Source: Methanobacteriota archaeon (GTDB lineage: Archaea > Thermoplasmatota > Poseidoniia > Poseidoniales > Thalassarchaeaceae). From it: DNA of 5,526 nucleotides. The translations under genes and the position numbers were made by a program. Under the pieces are notes generated by a model. The model did not search any database, was not told the origin of the DNA, and worked only from the letters and a program-made list of their open reading frames with translations. The stretch is from NCBI GenBank assembly GCA_002727275.1, contig PBWO01000051.1, positions 1 through 5,526 on the forward strand, read 5' to 3'. The first letter of the stretch is position 1. Every line of letters starts with the position of its first letter. Positions 1 to 5,478 of this stretch are shown one piece after another.

Positions 1-2199
1 ACCTTAGATCCAAGATATGCAAGTTGGGTCTTATTTGATTTAGAACTTAGAAACGAGGGAACCTCCGAGATTTCTGTCGGGCTAAGTATCTCGCCCGTCC
101 AACTTCTTGGCGACGACGGAGTACTTTATCCGCCTCAAGATGAATGGTGGAAAATGTTGAATGAGACTGGACCTTGGACACTCGCTCCATATGGGGAAGT
201 CGGAGATCGGCTAGTTGTGACTCTGAATCTATCCGATATGGATACAGACCTTAGCAGCGAATCCGAAGCAGTTTACGCACTTCCCGGAACATTTGTCTCT
301 GACCTGAATCTGTACGATGCAAATACGCCCACTGTTTCCCACAGCATTCGTCTAAATGCTGTTGTTCAGAGAGTAGAGGGATTGTATACTATAGTCGCGG
401 GAACTGAAGACCTGAGCGCTGAACCAGGAGATACCGCAGTATTCACTTTGTCAATCAAAAATACCGGAAATGGCCCAACTCAATACTCAATTTCTTGTGA
501 GACGGAAGATAGGTGGGCAATTACAATTGGAGATAGCCAATCATCTCAGGTCACACTAGATCCTCTCAGTAGACTACAGTTCCTCCCAATTCCGATTCTA
601 GTCTCCGTTCCTGATGCAGTAGAAGGATTCCCTCCTGCCGGTTTCACTCAGAATCTAGAGTGTATTACTCATTCAACCAGCGATCCATCTCTACAAACTT
701 CTGAGACCGCAGTATTGGAAGTTCTAGAGAGCCTAGACTTCTATACTGATATTTTTGATTCCGAAGGTAACTTGCTCGGCCCTCTAGGTATTGATGGCCC
801 TAGGGTGGTAATTAACGAAGACATCGTGATTACTGATTTAGTAGTTAGAAATGATGGAAATGTGCCAATTGATTTTATTGTTGAAGCCTCATCCTCTCTG
901 AATTCTTGGCCAATCCAAATCTCTCTAGGAGACAATACCGATGACGAAGAGATTTCGTTCACTATTGATGCGGGCTCACAACACACCGTCAGAGTATCCA
1001 CAATCGTACCTTTCGCAGCTGAGATGGGAGATACAAACACAGTGACAATTCGTACCACTAGGGTAAATGGTCCAACAGTGACCACGACTACTCAGTTAGC
1101 AGTTCAGGAAGTTGCAATTCTCACCTTAGCTTGGGATGCAATACTGGAAACTGCGCTAGGGGCCCCGGGAATCGCACAAGTAAACCTTCACAACACAGGC
1201 AATGTTGACTTGGACATCAGTCTGACAATGGGCACTCTACCTTCAGGCTGGTCCGGAGGATTTCTTTCTGGCAGAGATTTCACCATGAGTATGAATAGTG
1301 AGGCCGTAATAGAAGTAGTAGTTGATCTGCCAAGCAATCTTCCAATCGGACTTCTCTCAGACACGGCTTCTGTGATCATCGAGGCTCGTACACCTGCCGG
1401 TGAAGTGATAGTCTATACGGTGGAAATGGAAGTCTATGTTTTACCCTCGATTTGGATGGACATCTCTACTGATTCCACTACTATCGAAGACATTGGTGAA
1501 GGAGGGCAGACTTTCGAGATTACAATATCCAATTTGGGGAACACACAAGGCGACTCTATACTAGTGATTCAATCCCCTGAGAATTGGGAAATAAATGCTG
1601 GATCATCAATGAACATCGAACCAGGCGAGAGCAGCACCATACCAATTACAGCAACTCCTGATGCAGAGGCTTCATCCGGATTAAGCATAATCATAATCCA
1701 AATCAATTCTACATCCTCTAATAGTGAGGTATCAATCACCGACGACTCTTTAGAAATCAGTATTAGCAAATCTAGAAACTCGGGGCGCGGGGGCTTAGGT
1801 GGGCTGTTGGACAGCATCGGCCTTCCCGATTGGACTATGGCAGTAATTGTACTAGTATTACTTACAACTACTGTTCTATATGGAGTCAGAATGAGGAGAG
1901 ATTCTTCAACAATGATTAGTCCTGATGAGGAATTAATTCCCGAAGGATCTGCTCTCCTATCTGGCTCCCTTACCGAGCGTAGAGCGGCTGCCTTGGAGAC
2001 CTCTTCATCGGGAGAGGTATTGACTGGGGGAGTATCGGAAGACGAGATTAAAGCCGCCTTAGCACAGTCTTCTCCATCTACTCCTCCGCCCTCTCCAGAT
2101 GGCGCCCCTCCTCTGCCTCTGTCAGGATTGCCAGATGGGTGGACAATGGAGCAATGGGCTTCCTATGGTCATCTGTGGTGGGAGCAGAACAAGCCATGA
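1..2199 (+). CDS. Large surface-anchored Ig-like repeat protein (C-terminal part, 5' end outside window)
   Basis: The reading frame is open from base 1 to the TGA at 2197-2199, giving 732 visible residues with no start in view; the ATG at 154 is only an internal methionine. Four beta-rich segments of about 110-120 residues follow one another (roughly residues 130-240, 250-370, 372-482 and 484-590). Each carries an Asn-rich turn after a beta strand: KNTGNG near 152, RNDGN near 283, HNTGN near 397, SNLGN near 510. Three have a Trp some 20 residues later. This is the pattern of CARDB/NEW3-like adhesion or scaffold domains in archaeal surface proteins. A single hydrophobic helix (about 608-629) is followed by RMRRD, so the repeats should be outside and the last 100 residues inside the cell. 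The tail is Ser/Pro-rich and ends in a compact GWTMEQW motif (about 713-719). No catalytic domain is visible. A structural, adhesive or substrate-binding role is likely, but the missing N-terminus could hold an enzyme. Confidence 0.88.
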   Translation, partial: TLDPRYASWVLFDLELRNEGTSEISVGLSISPVQLLGDDGVLYPPQDEWWKMLNETGPWTLAPYGEVGDRLVVTLNLSDMDTDLSSESEAVYALPGTFVSDLNLYDANTPTVSHSIRLNAVVQRVEGLYTIVAGTEDLSAEPGDTAVFTLSIKNTGNGPTQYSISCETEDRWAITIGDSQSSQVTLDPLSRLQFLPIPILVSVPDAVEGFPPAGFTQNLECITHSTSDPSLQTSETAVLEVLESLDFYTDIFDSEGNLLGPLGIDGPRVVINEDIVITDLVVRNDGNVPIDFIVEASSSLNSWPIQISLGDNTDDEEISFTIDAGSQHTVRVSTIVPFAAEMGDTNTVTIRTTRVNGPTVTTTTQLAVQEVAILTLAWDAILETALGAPGIAQVNLHNTGNVDLDISLTMGTLPSGWSGGFLSGRDFTMSMNSEAVIEVVVDLPSNLPIGLLSDTASVIIEARTPAGEVIVYTVEMEVYVLPSIWMDISTDSTTIEDIGEGGQTFEITISNLGNTQGDSILVIQSPENWEINAGSSMNIEPGESSTIPITATPDAEASSGLSIIIIQINSTSSNSEVSITDDSLEISISKSRNSGRGGLGGLLDSIGLPDWTMAVIVLVLLTTTVLYGVRMRRDSSTMISPDEELIPEGSALLSGSLTERRAAALETSSSGEVLTGGVSEDEIKAALAQSSPSTPPPSPDGAPPLPLSGLPDGWTMEQWASYGHLWWEQNKP

Positions 2200-2204
2200 T
2201 GCGC

Positions 2205-2212
2205 TTTACTTA
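2205..2212 (+). promoter_or_regulatory. Candidate TATA box for the adk-rnp4-yhbY unit
   Basis: TTTACTTA matches the archaeal box A consensus TTTAWATA at six of eight positions. It lies in the 37-base gap after the surface-protein stop, with 24 bases between it and the GTG chosen as the adk start. With the usual archaeal TATA-to-start distance, transcription would begin within a few bases of that GTG, giving a leaderless or nearly leaderless mRNA. No purine-rich BRE is obvious upstream and the match is imperfect, so this is suggestive only. Confidence 0.4.
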
Positions 2213-2236
2213 TGTCTTGCACCTCTTCGCCGAGCC

Positions 2237-2866
2237 GTGGATGGCTCGATAGTACTCTTTGGTCCTCCCGGTGCAGGCAAGGGGACTCAGGCTGCTAGAA
2301 TCTCACTACTCACTGGAAAGCCCCAAGTCTCTACTGGCGATATGCTAAGGGCGGCGGTAGCCGCAGACACGGAACTAGGAAGAGAGGCCAAGTCATACAT
2401 GGAAGCAGGTCTTTTGGTACCAGATGAAGTCATCATTGGGCTAATATCAGAGAGGCTAAAGAAGCCCGATGCAGAATCTGGACTATTGTTGGATGGATAT
2501 CCTAGAACAATAGTACAGGCCGAATCTCTTGACAAGATTGAGTCTGTTGCAGCGGTCGTTTCCATCGAGGTTCCCGACGATGCGATAGTTAGACGTATTG
2601 TTGGACGTAGAATGGATCCTGAAACTGGGCAAATCTATCATATTGACTTCAACCCGCCTCCAGAGGAAATCGCAAACCGTGTGGTACAGCGTAAGGACGA
2701 CAACGAGGAGACTGTTAGGAGTAGGCTTTCAGCATATCACGAGCAGACAGCACCCCTTGCTAATTGGTACGGTGAGAGGGGAGTTCTGCTGCGGATTGAT
2801 GGCAACAAAGGTATTGAAGTGGTGGGAGATTCAATCGAATCCGCACTTTTAGAGATGAGTGGTTAG
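2237..2866 (+). CDS. adk: Adenylate kinase, bacterial/plastid type
   Basis: This enzyme catalyses ATP + AMP = 2 ADP in the cytoplasm. The product is 209 residues, normal for the short-to-medium family. From the GTG start it shows the P-loop GPPGAGKGT (residues 9-17), the AMP-binding STGDMLR (32-38), LLLDGYPRT (83-91, with the conserved Asp and Arg), GRRMDPETGQIYH at the start of the LID, and RKDDNEETVRSRL with the conserved DD and Arg residues. The LID lacks the KDDVTGE stretch of the E. coli enzyme; EEIANRVVQR stands there instead, as I recall from plant chloroplast adenylate kinases. There are no cysteines for a zinc LID. It belongs to the bacterial-like family and not to the trimeric archaeal AdkA family. 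The frame is open much further upstream, but GTG 2237 puts the P-loop at the family's usual distance from the N-terminus and no other in-frame start lies between the previous stop and the P-loop. The next gene starts one base after the stop. Confidence 0.95.
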   Translation: MDGSIVLFGPPGAGKGTQAARISLLTGKPQVSTGDMLRAAVAADTELGREAKSYMEAGLLVPDEVIIGLISERLKKPDAESGLLLDGYPRTIVQAESLDKIESVAAVVSIEVPDDAIVRRIVGRRMDPETGQIYHIDFNPPPEEIANRVVQRKDDNEETVRSRLSAYHEQTAPLANWYGERGVLLRIDGNKGIEVVGDSIESALLEMSG

Positions 2867-2867
2867 G

Positions 2868-3194
2868 ATGCCTAGGCGAGCGAGAAGAAATGACTCGAAG
2901 AGGAAGACCAGAGCCTCCGAGGCAATTGACCACCTCTCCTCAATTTTACAGGCCCCTGAAGACAATGATGAAGAGTCGGTAAAATCAGCGGCGAGAGATA
3001 TCTTGAGAATTGGAAAGAGGCATGGCATTAGGCCGGATTCAAGTACTTCCAGACTCATCTGTAGAGGTTGTAGCTCCGCGCTAATTCCGGGCCGGACCGC
3101 TAGGATTAGGGTACGCTCAGGAAATGTAACCGTGACTTGCAGCAATTGTGGCAGAATTACTCGTAGAAGCACGACTCCTAACAGAGGTGATTAG
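2868..3194 (+). CDS. rnp4: Ribonuclease P protein component 4 (Rpp21/Rpr2 family)
   Basis: This is a protein subunit of archaeal RNase P, the ribonucleoprotein that removes 5' leaders from pre-tRNAs; in the known family it pairs with Rpp29 and contacts the specificity domain of the RNA. The 108 residues show the family layout: a very basic N-terminus (RRARR, KRKTR), a helical region ending in AARDILRIGKRHGIR (about 41-55), then a zinc ribbon with Cys65-x2-Cys68 and Cys91-x2-Cys94, and LIPGRTARIRVR between the two pairs. All four zinc ligands are present. ATG 2868, one base after the adk stop, is preferred over the in-frame GTG at 2859, which lies inside adk. The close spacing implies co-transcription with adk and coupled translation. 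The insert between the two helices (EDNDEES, around 31-37) is acidic. Confidence 0.9.
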   Translation: MPRRARRNDSKRKTRASEAIDHLSSILQAPEDNDEESVKSAARDILRIGKRHGIRPDSSTSRLICRGCSSALIPGRTARIRVRSGNVTVTCSNCGRITRRSTTPNRGD

Positions 3195-3468
3195 GATTAG
3201 CAGACATATCCCAAAAGGAATACTGAAGCAGGCCAAGGACTCCTCCTTGCCAGTGACAATCAGGATTGGAAAGGGAGGGGTGACTGAGCAAGTCTTAGTC
3301 GAACTGAGGGAGCAATTGGGCAAGAGGGGCTTAGTCAAGTTGAAGGCGAATCGAGGCCTATTGTCTAACTCGGAAGAAAGGTCCACTTGCTTCGATGGTT
3401 TGGCTCAGGATTCCGATTCTGTACTGGTGCACAGCATTGGCAATGTTGCGGTCTTTTGGCTTTCTTGA
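3187..3468 (+). CDS. yhbY: YhbY/CRM-domain RNA-binding protein
   Basis: This is a small KH-like RNA-binding protein of the YhbY (CRS1-YhbY, CRM) family. Bacterial YhbY associates with pre-50S subunits, and the archaeal members are inferred to act in ribosome or tRNA maturation. The 93 residues begin VIRISRHIPKGILKQ and contain VTIRIGKGGVTEQVL, holding the GKGG version of the conserved GxxG loop, then a helix and LVKLKANRG, matching the usual KVK strand. The C-terminal strand with a glycine-bearing turn (VLVHSIGNVAVFWL) completes the domain, so it is a whole single CRM domain. GTG 3187 is chosen because the conserved domain begins there; it overlaps the end of the RNase P gene by 8 bases (GTGATTAG). 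A GTG at 3148 would add 13 residues with no family match. It is translationally coupled to rnp4 and closes the adk unit. Confidence 0.88.
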   Translation: MIRISRHIPKGILKQAKDSSLPVTIRIGKGGVTEQVLVELREQLGKRGLVKLKANRGLLSNSEERSTCFDGLAQDSDSVLVHSIGNVAVFWLS

Positions 3469-3509
3469 TAGTATTTTGAACGACCACTCAAGACATTCTC
3501 GAATACTCA

Positions 3510-3517
3510 CTTATTTA
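3510..3517 (+). promoter_or_regulatory. Candidate TATA box for the transporter gene
   Basis: CTTATTTA matches TTTAWATA at six of eight positions within the 74-base gap 3469-3542. It sits 25 bases before the ATG at 3543, almost the same spacing as the candidate box before adk, again predicting a leaderless or nearly leaderless transcript. No ribosome binding site precedes the ATG (the bases are GCAAAAACCG). A T-rich run (TATTTTG) shortly after the yhbY stop could end the upstream transcript. Confidence 0.42.
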
Positions 3518-3542
3518 GAGGGGTTAATGTTCGCAAAAACCG

Positions 3543-4949
3543 ATGGTGACTGAGAGCCAAGTTGTATTAGCGATATTCATAATGTCCTTCGCACTAATTT
3601 TGTCCGAAGTTGTACATCGTACAATTGCCGCGTGGTTTGGCTCAGTATTGATGCTACTGTACGGCCACTACACAGGGGTTTTCCATCTTCATGAACAATA
3701 CAATGTAGCCGGCGAACTCGTCAAGACTTACACGCTCGAACACACCATGATTGGGTGGATTGAGTGGGAAGTAATCGGTCTGTTACTGGGGATGATGATT
3801 TTCGCATCTATTCTCGAAATCTGCGGCTTCTTCGAATTCGTCGCTATCAAGGCAGCGAAGATGAGCAAAGGAGATCCCTGGAGACTAATCGTTCTGCTTG
3901 GAACTTTCACCACCCTACTCTCTCTAGTCATTGACAACGTCACTGCAATCATCATCATCGCTCCCGTTACGTTGAGGATATGCAATAAGTTGGAAATCAA
4001 CCCCGTTCCTCCGTTACTAGCAGAAGCAATCCTGTCGGACACTGGAGGAGTCGCATCGATGGTAGGGGATCCCCCCAATGTCATGATTGCAGCCGCGGCT
4101 GCAGACGCTAGCCCGGTACTCGATGCATTTTCGTTCAATGGATTCTTGTTCAGACTCGGAATTCTCACCTTCTTCGCATGGATAGCAACTCTGAGTTACT
4201 TCAGGTGGTACTACAAGGATTGGGCGGAGCAGAAGCCCCCACATGTCGACATGCTAATGGAAGAGAATGAATGGGATGCAATCAACGACAAGCAACTGAT
4301 GTACACCACTCTGATTATCCTAGGACTCACCGTGGTTGCATTCTCTGCCAAGTCGCTACTCGATCTAGAAATTGAGATTGATGGAATCGCACTTGCTGGA
4401 GCTGGCTTCGCCCTGATTGCATCTAGACCGAAGGAAGAGGAACTCCGAGAGGGATTCGTCAATGATGTAATCGATAAGGTCGAATGGCAGGCATTGCTGT
4501 TCTTTGCTGGACTATTCTTACTGGTCGGAGGAATTGGTGACGTAGGCTATCTCGATCAAGTTGCCAACTGGATTTTTGACAACTTTGGCGATGATGAGGT
4601 GAAGTTAGCAATTGCAATCATCTGGGTATCTGCAATAGCCAGTGCTCTGATTGACAACATACCATTTACTGCAGCAATGATTCCGGTCATCTTCAGCATT
4701 ACTGAGGCCAGTGGCGGGACACTCAGCCCAGAGCCTCTACTGTGGGCACTAGCTATGGGTGCTGGTTTTGGCGGCAATGCAACTCCAATTGGCTCGAGCG
4801 CCAATGTGATGACTGTTGCAATCAGTGAGAGAGGCCCCTATCCAATTACGACCAAGGAGTGGGTCAGGGCCGGATTTCCAGTCATGATCATCACATGTGT
4901 GGTCGCTACTGTGTTCATGTTCTTCTTCCACGGTGCCCTTTACTCATGA
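3543..4949 (+). CDS. ArsB/NhaD/P-protein-type membrane transporter
   Basis: This is a polytopic inner-membrane secondary transporter of the ion transporter superfamily. The 468 residues are strongly hydrophobic, with roughly ten to twelve membrane segments in two homologous halves. Each half has a re-entrant signature: SLVIDNVTAI (127-136) then GDPPNVM (175-181), and SALIDNIPFTA (367-377) then GNATPIGSSANVM (411-423). The paired Asp-Asn sites (131-132 and 371-372) and the GDPPN motif are typical of the group holding ArsB arsenite permeases, NhaD-type Na+/H+ antiporters and the human P protein. A hydrophilic loop of about 30 residues (227-252) divides the halves, and the periplasmic loop after helix 2 (about 41-65) is long. 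Substrate cannot be decided from sequence: no arsR, arsA or arsC neighbour is seen, so arsenite export has no context support, and sodium/proton exchange would fit a marine cell. ATG 3543 is the only start that gives the full first helix. It is probably transcribed from its own promoter. Confidence 0.88.
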   Translation: MVTESQVVLAIFIMSFALILSEVVHRTIAAWFGSVLMLLYGHYTGVFHLHEQYNVAGELVKTYTLEHTMIGWIEWEVIGLLLGMMIFASILEICGFFEFVAIKAAKMSKGDPWRLIVLLGTFTTLLSLVIDNVTAIIIIAPVTLRICNKLEINPVPPLLAEAILSDTGGVASMVGDPPNVMIAAAAADASPVLDAFSFNGFLFRLGILTFFAWIATLSYFRWYYKDWAEQKPPHVDMLMEENEWDAINDKQLMYTTLIILGLTVVAFSAKSLLDLEIEIDGIALAGAGFALIASRPKEEELREGFVNDVIDKVEWQALLFFAGLFLLVGGIGDVGYLDQVANWIFDNFGDDEVKLAIAIIWVSAIASALIDNIPFTAAMIPVIFSITEASGGTLSPEPLLWALAMGAGFGGNATPIGSSANVMTVAISERGPYPITTKEWVRAGFPVMIITCVVATVFMFFFHGALYS

Positions 4950-4994
4950 TTTGGTTTAGCGACATCGTGAAACCGAGAACTTCGTACCGAGTCC

Positions 4995-5303
4995 ATGCAC
5001 GAGTGCGCCATCTGCGGTTTGGTCTCCACCGAGGCACCCTGTCCGGCGTGTGGTGATGACGAGTCTACCTCAATACTCGAAGTATCGCAAGAAGACTCGG
5101 ACATGCCTCAGGATTCGCAACTCCCGTTCGGGTTGGATTCGGAACCTCAGCCGGAATCGGCAAACCTTCTATTTGGCTTGGAAGAAACTCCTGATTCAGG
5201 CGATTCCACAACTCCGGATATTGATATCGTATCCCCTCCTAATCAACAGAATTCGAATTCTATACCATTTGGACTCAATGAATCTCCCTCAACAGATGAC
5301 TAG
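4995..5303 (+). CDS. Small acidic zinc-knuckle protein with three FGL motifs, function unknown
   Basis: I do not recognise this 102-residue protein. Its N-terminus is a compact zinc knuckle, Cys4-x2-Cys7-x8-Cys16-x2-Cys19, each pair followed by Gly as in rubredoxin-like and zinc-ribbon proteins. From about residue 21 on it is low in hydrophobics and rich in Asp, Glu, Ser, Pro and Asn, so it is probably disordered. Three short motifs interrupt it: LPFGLDSEP (43-51), LLFGLEETP (58-66) and IPFGLNESP (90-98). The layout suggests a folded zinc anchor with a flexible arm carrying repeated binding peptides. ATG 4995 is the only start after the in-frame TGA at 4968-4970. The gap after the transporter is 45 bases with no clear ribosome binding site; TTTGGTTTA at 4950-4958 is a poor TATA candidate. 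Reality as a gene is supported by the Cys pattern and motif conservation within one frame while the bases differ. Confidence 0.72.
   Translation: MHECAICGLVSTEAPCPACGDDESTSILEVSQEDSDMPQDSQLPFGLDSEPQPESANLLFGLEETPDSGDSTTPDIDIVSPPNQQNSNSIPFGLNESPSTDD
5121..5288 (+). repeat. Three copies of an [LI]-x-F-G-L-[DEN]-x-x-P peptide motif
   Basis: Within the small zinc-knuckle protein, copies occupy 5121-5147, 5166-5192 and 5262-5288. Each has a hydrophobic residue, a Pro or Leu, then Phe-Gly-Leu, an acidic or Asn residue, two variable residues and Pro. Codons differ between copies (Leu is TTG, TTG and CTC; Gly is GGG, GGC and GGA), so the peptide and not the DNA appears to be kept. Likely short linear binding motifs. 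Confidence 0.65.
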
Positions 5304-5314
5304 AGGGCCGATTA

Positions 5315-5340
5315 CCACCGCCCCCGTAGGGGGCGTGTGG
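5315..5340 (+). other. Strong GC-rich stem-loop just after the zinc-knuckle gene
   Basis: CCAC-CGCCCCC (5315-5325) pairs with GGGGGCG-T-GTGG (5329-5340): eleven base pairs with a single bulged T at 5336 and a GTA loop. It starts 11 bases after the TAG stop. It resembles a terminator hairpin but no T tract follows (ACCCCGCTTAC), and archaeal terminators usually rely on T runs. It may instead be the first domain of a structured RNA extending to 5472, or an mRNA 3'-end stabiliser. Confidence 0.6.
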
Positions 5341-5351
5341 ACCCCGCTTAC

Positions 5352-5359
5352 TTCATATA
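5352..5359 (+). promoter_or_regulatory. Candidate TATA box in the last intergenic region
   Basis: TTCATATA matches TTTAWATA at seven of eight positions, the best match in the intergenic parts of the window. It would start transcription near 5380-5384, about 95-100 bases ahead of the ATG at 5479. That is far longer than the near-zero leaders predicted for adk and the transporter. The resulting RNA would contain the whole stem-loop at 5404-5472 but only half of the stem at 5358-5400. Confidence 0.4.
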
Positions 5360-5400
5360 CCAAAGGTAGTTCGGCCACCTGCATTTAGTGCGCTTTGGTA
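5358..5400 (+). other. Second stem-loop, 8-bp outer helix
   Basis: TACCAAAG (5358-5365) is an exact inverse complement of CTTTGGTA (5393-5400). The 27 bases between can form two small inner helices: GGT with ACC (5365-5367, 5377-5379) around a TTCGG loop, which competes for G5365, and GCA with TGC (5381-5383, 5389-5391) around TTTAG. The outer helix is solid; the inner ones are weak. It overlaps the TATA-like box by two bases, so promoter and full RNA stem are competing explanations. Confidence 0.45.
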
Positions 5401-5403
5401 CTA

Positions 5404-5472
5404 TCAGGTATCAGGGTAAGTGGTTGAGGCCGCCCCGCCCCGCGGGGAGACGAGGTGGCCTGAGATACCTGA
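5404..5472 (+). ncRNA. Long stem-loop: candidate structured RNA or mRNA leader, family unknown
   Basis: TCAGGTA (5404-5410) pairs with TACCTGA (5466-5472), and after a two-base GA bulge TCAGG (5411-5415) pairs with CCTGA (5459-5463), twelve pairs in all. Further in, GGCCGCC (5428-5434) can pair with GGTGGCC (5454-5460) with one G-T pair, closing a GC-rich head that holds CCCCGCGGGG (5438-5447). The inner helix shares the CC at 5459-5460 with the outer one, so the two may exchange. It ends six bases before the ATG at 5479, which suits a translation-controlling leader. It is not a tRNA: there is no T-arm or anticodon arm. No box C/D or H/ACA signature is convincing. Confidence 0.4.
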
Positions 5473-5478
5473 ATTGAT

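Noticed and set aside
1159..1166. GGGGCCCC palindrome within the surface-protein gene
   Set aside because: It is a single short palindrome inside coding sequence with no loop and no regulatory context.
2099..2236. Adenylate kinase starting at ATG 2099, adding 46 residues
   Set aside because: The extra stretch lies inside the surface-protein gene, has no resemblance to the family and would place the P-loop far from the N-terminus. GTG 2237 gives the usual length and matches the TATA spacing.
2196..2252. An 18-codon ORF starting with an ATGA overlap of the surface-protein stop
   Set aside because: It overlaps the adk start, has no ribosome binding site and its peptide shows no recognisable feature. 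Such short frames are expected by chance.
2859..2867. GTG start for the RNase P subunit, three residues longer
   Set aside because: It overlaps adk; the ATG at 2868, one base after the stop, gives the basic MPRR start expected for the family.
3148..3186. Upstream GTG start for the YhbY protein
   Set aside because: The additional residues correspond to no part of the CRM domain and lie wholly within the RNase P gene.
5050..5388. A 112-codon frame overlapping the zinc-knuckle gene and the hairpins
   Set aside because: It is an out-of-frame reading of the zinc-knuckle gene continuing by chance through the intergenic stems, with no domain-like pattern.
5406..5470. A tRNA suggested by AGGTATC at one end and GATACCT at the other
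   Set aside because: No T-arm, D-loop or anticodon arm can be placed in the 65 bases between; the ends are simply part of a long stem-loop.
5304..5472. 5S rRNA-like words on the minus strand (CCGAAC and GAAGTAAGC)
   Set aside because: In 5S rRNA these two words are separated by only a few bases; here about 14 lie between them and the flanking helices are absent. Coincidence is more likely.
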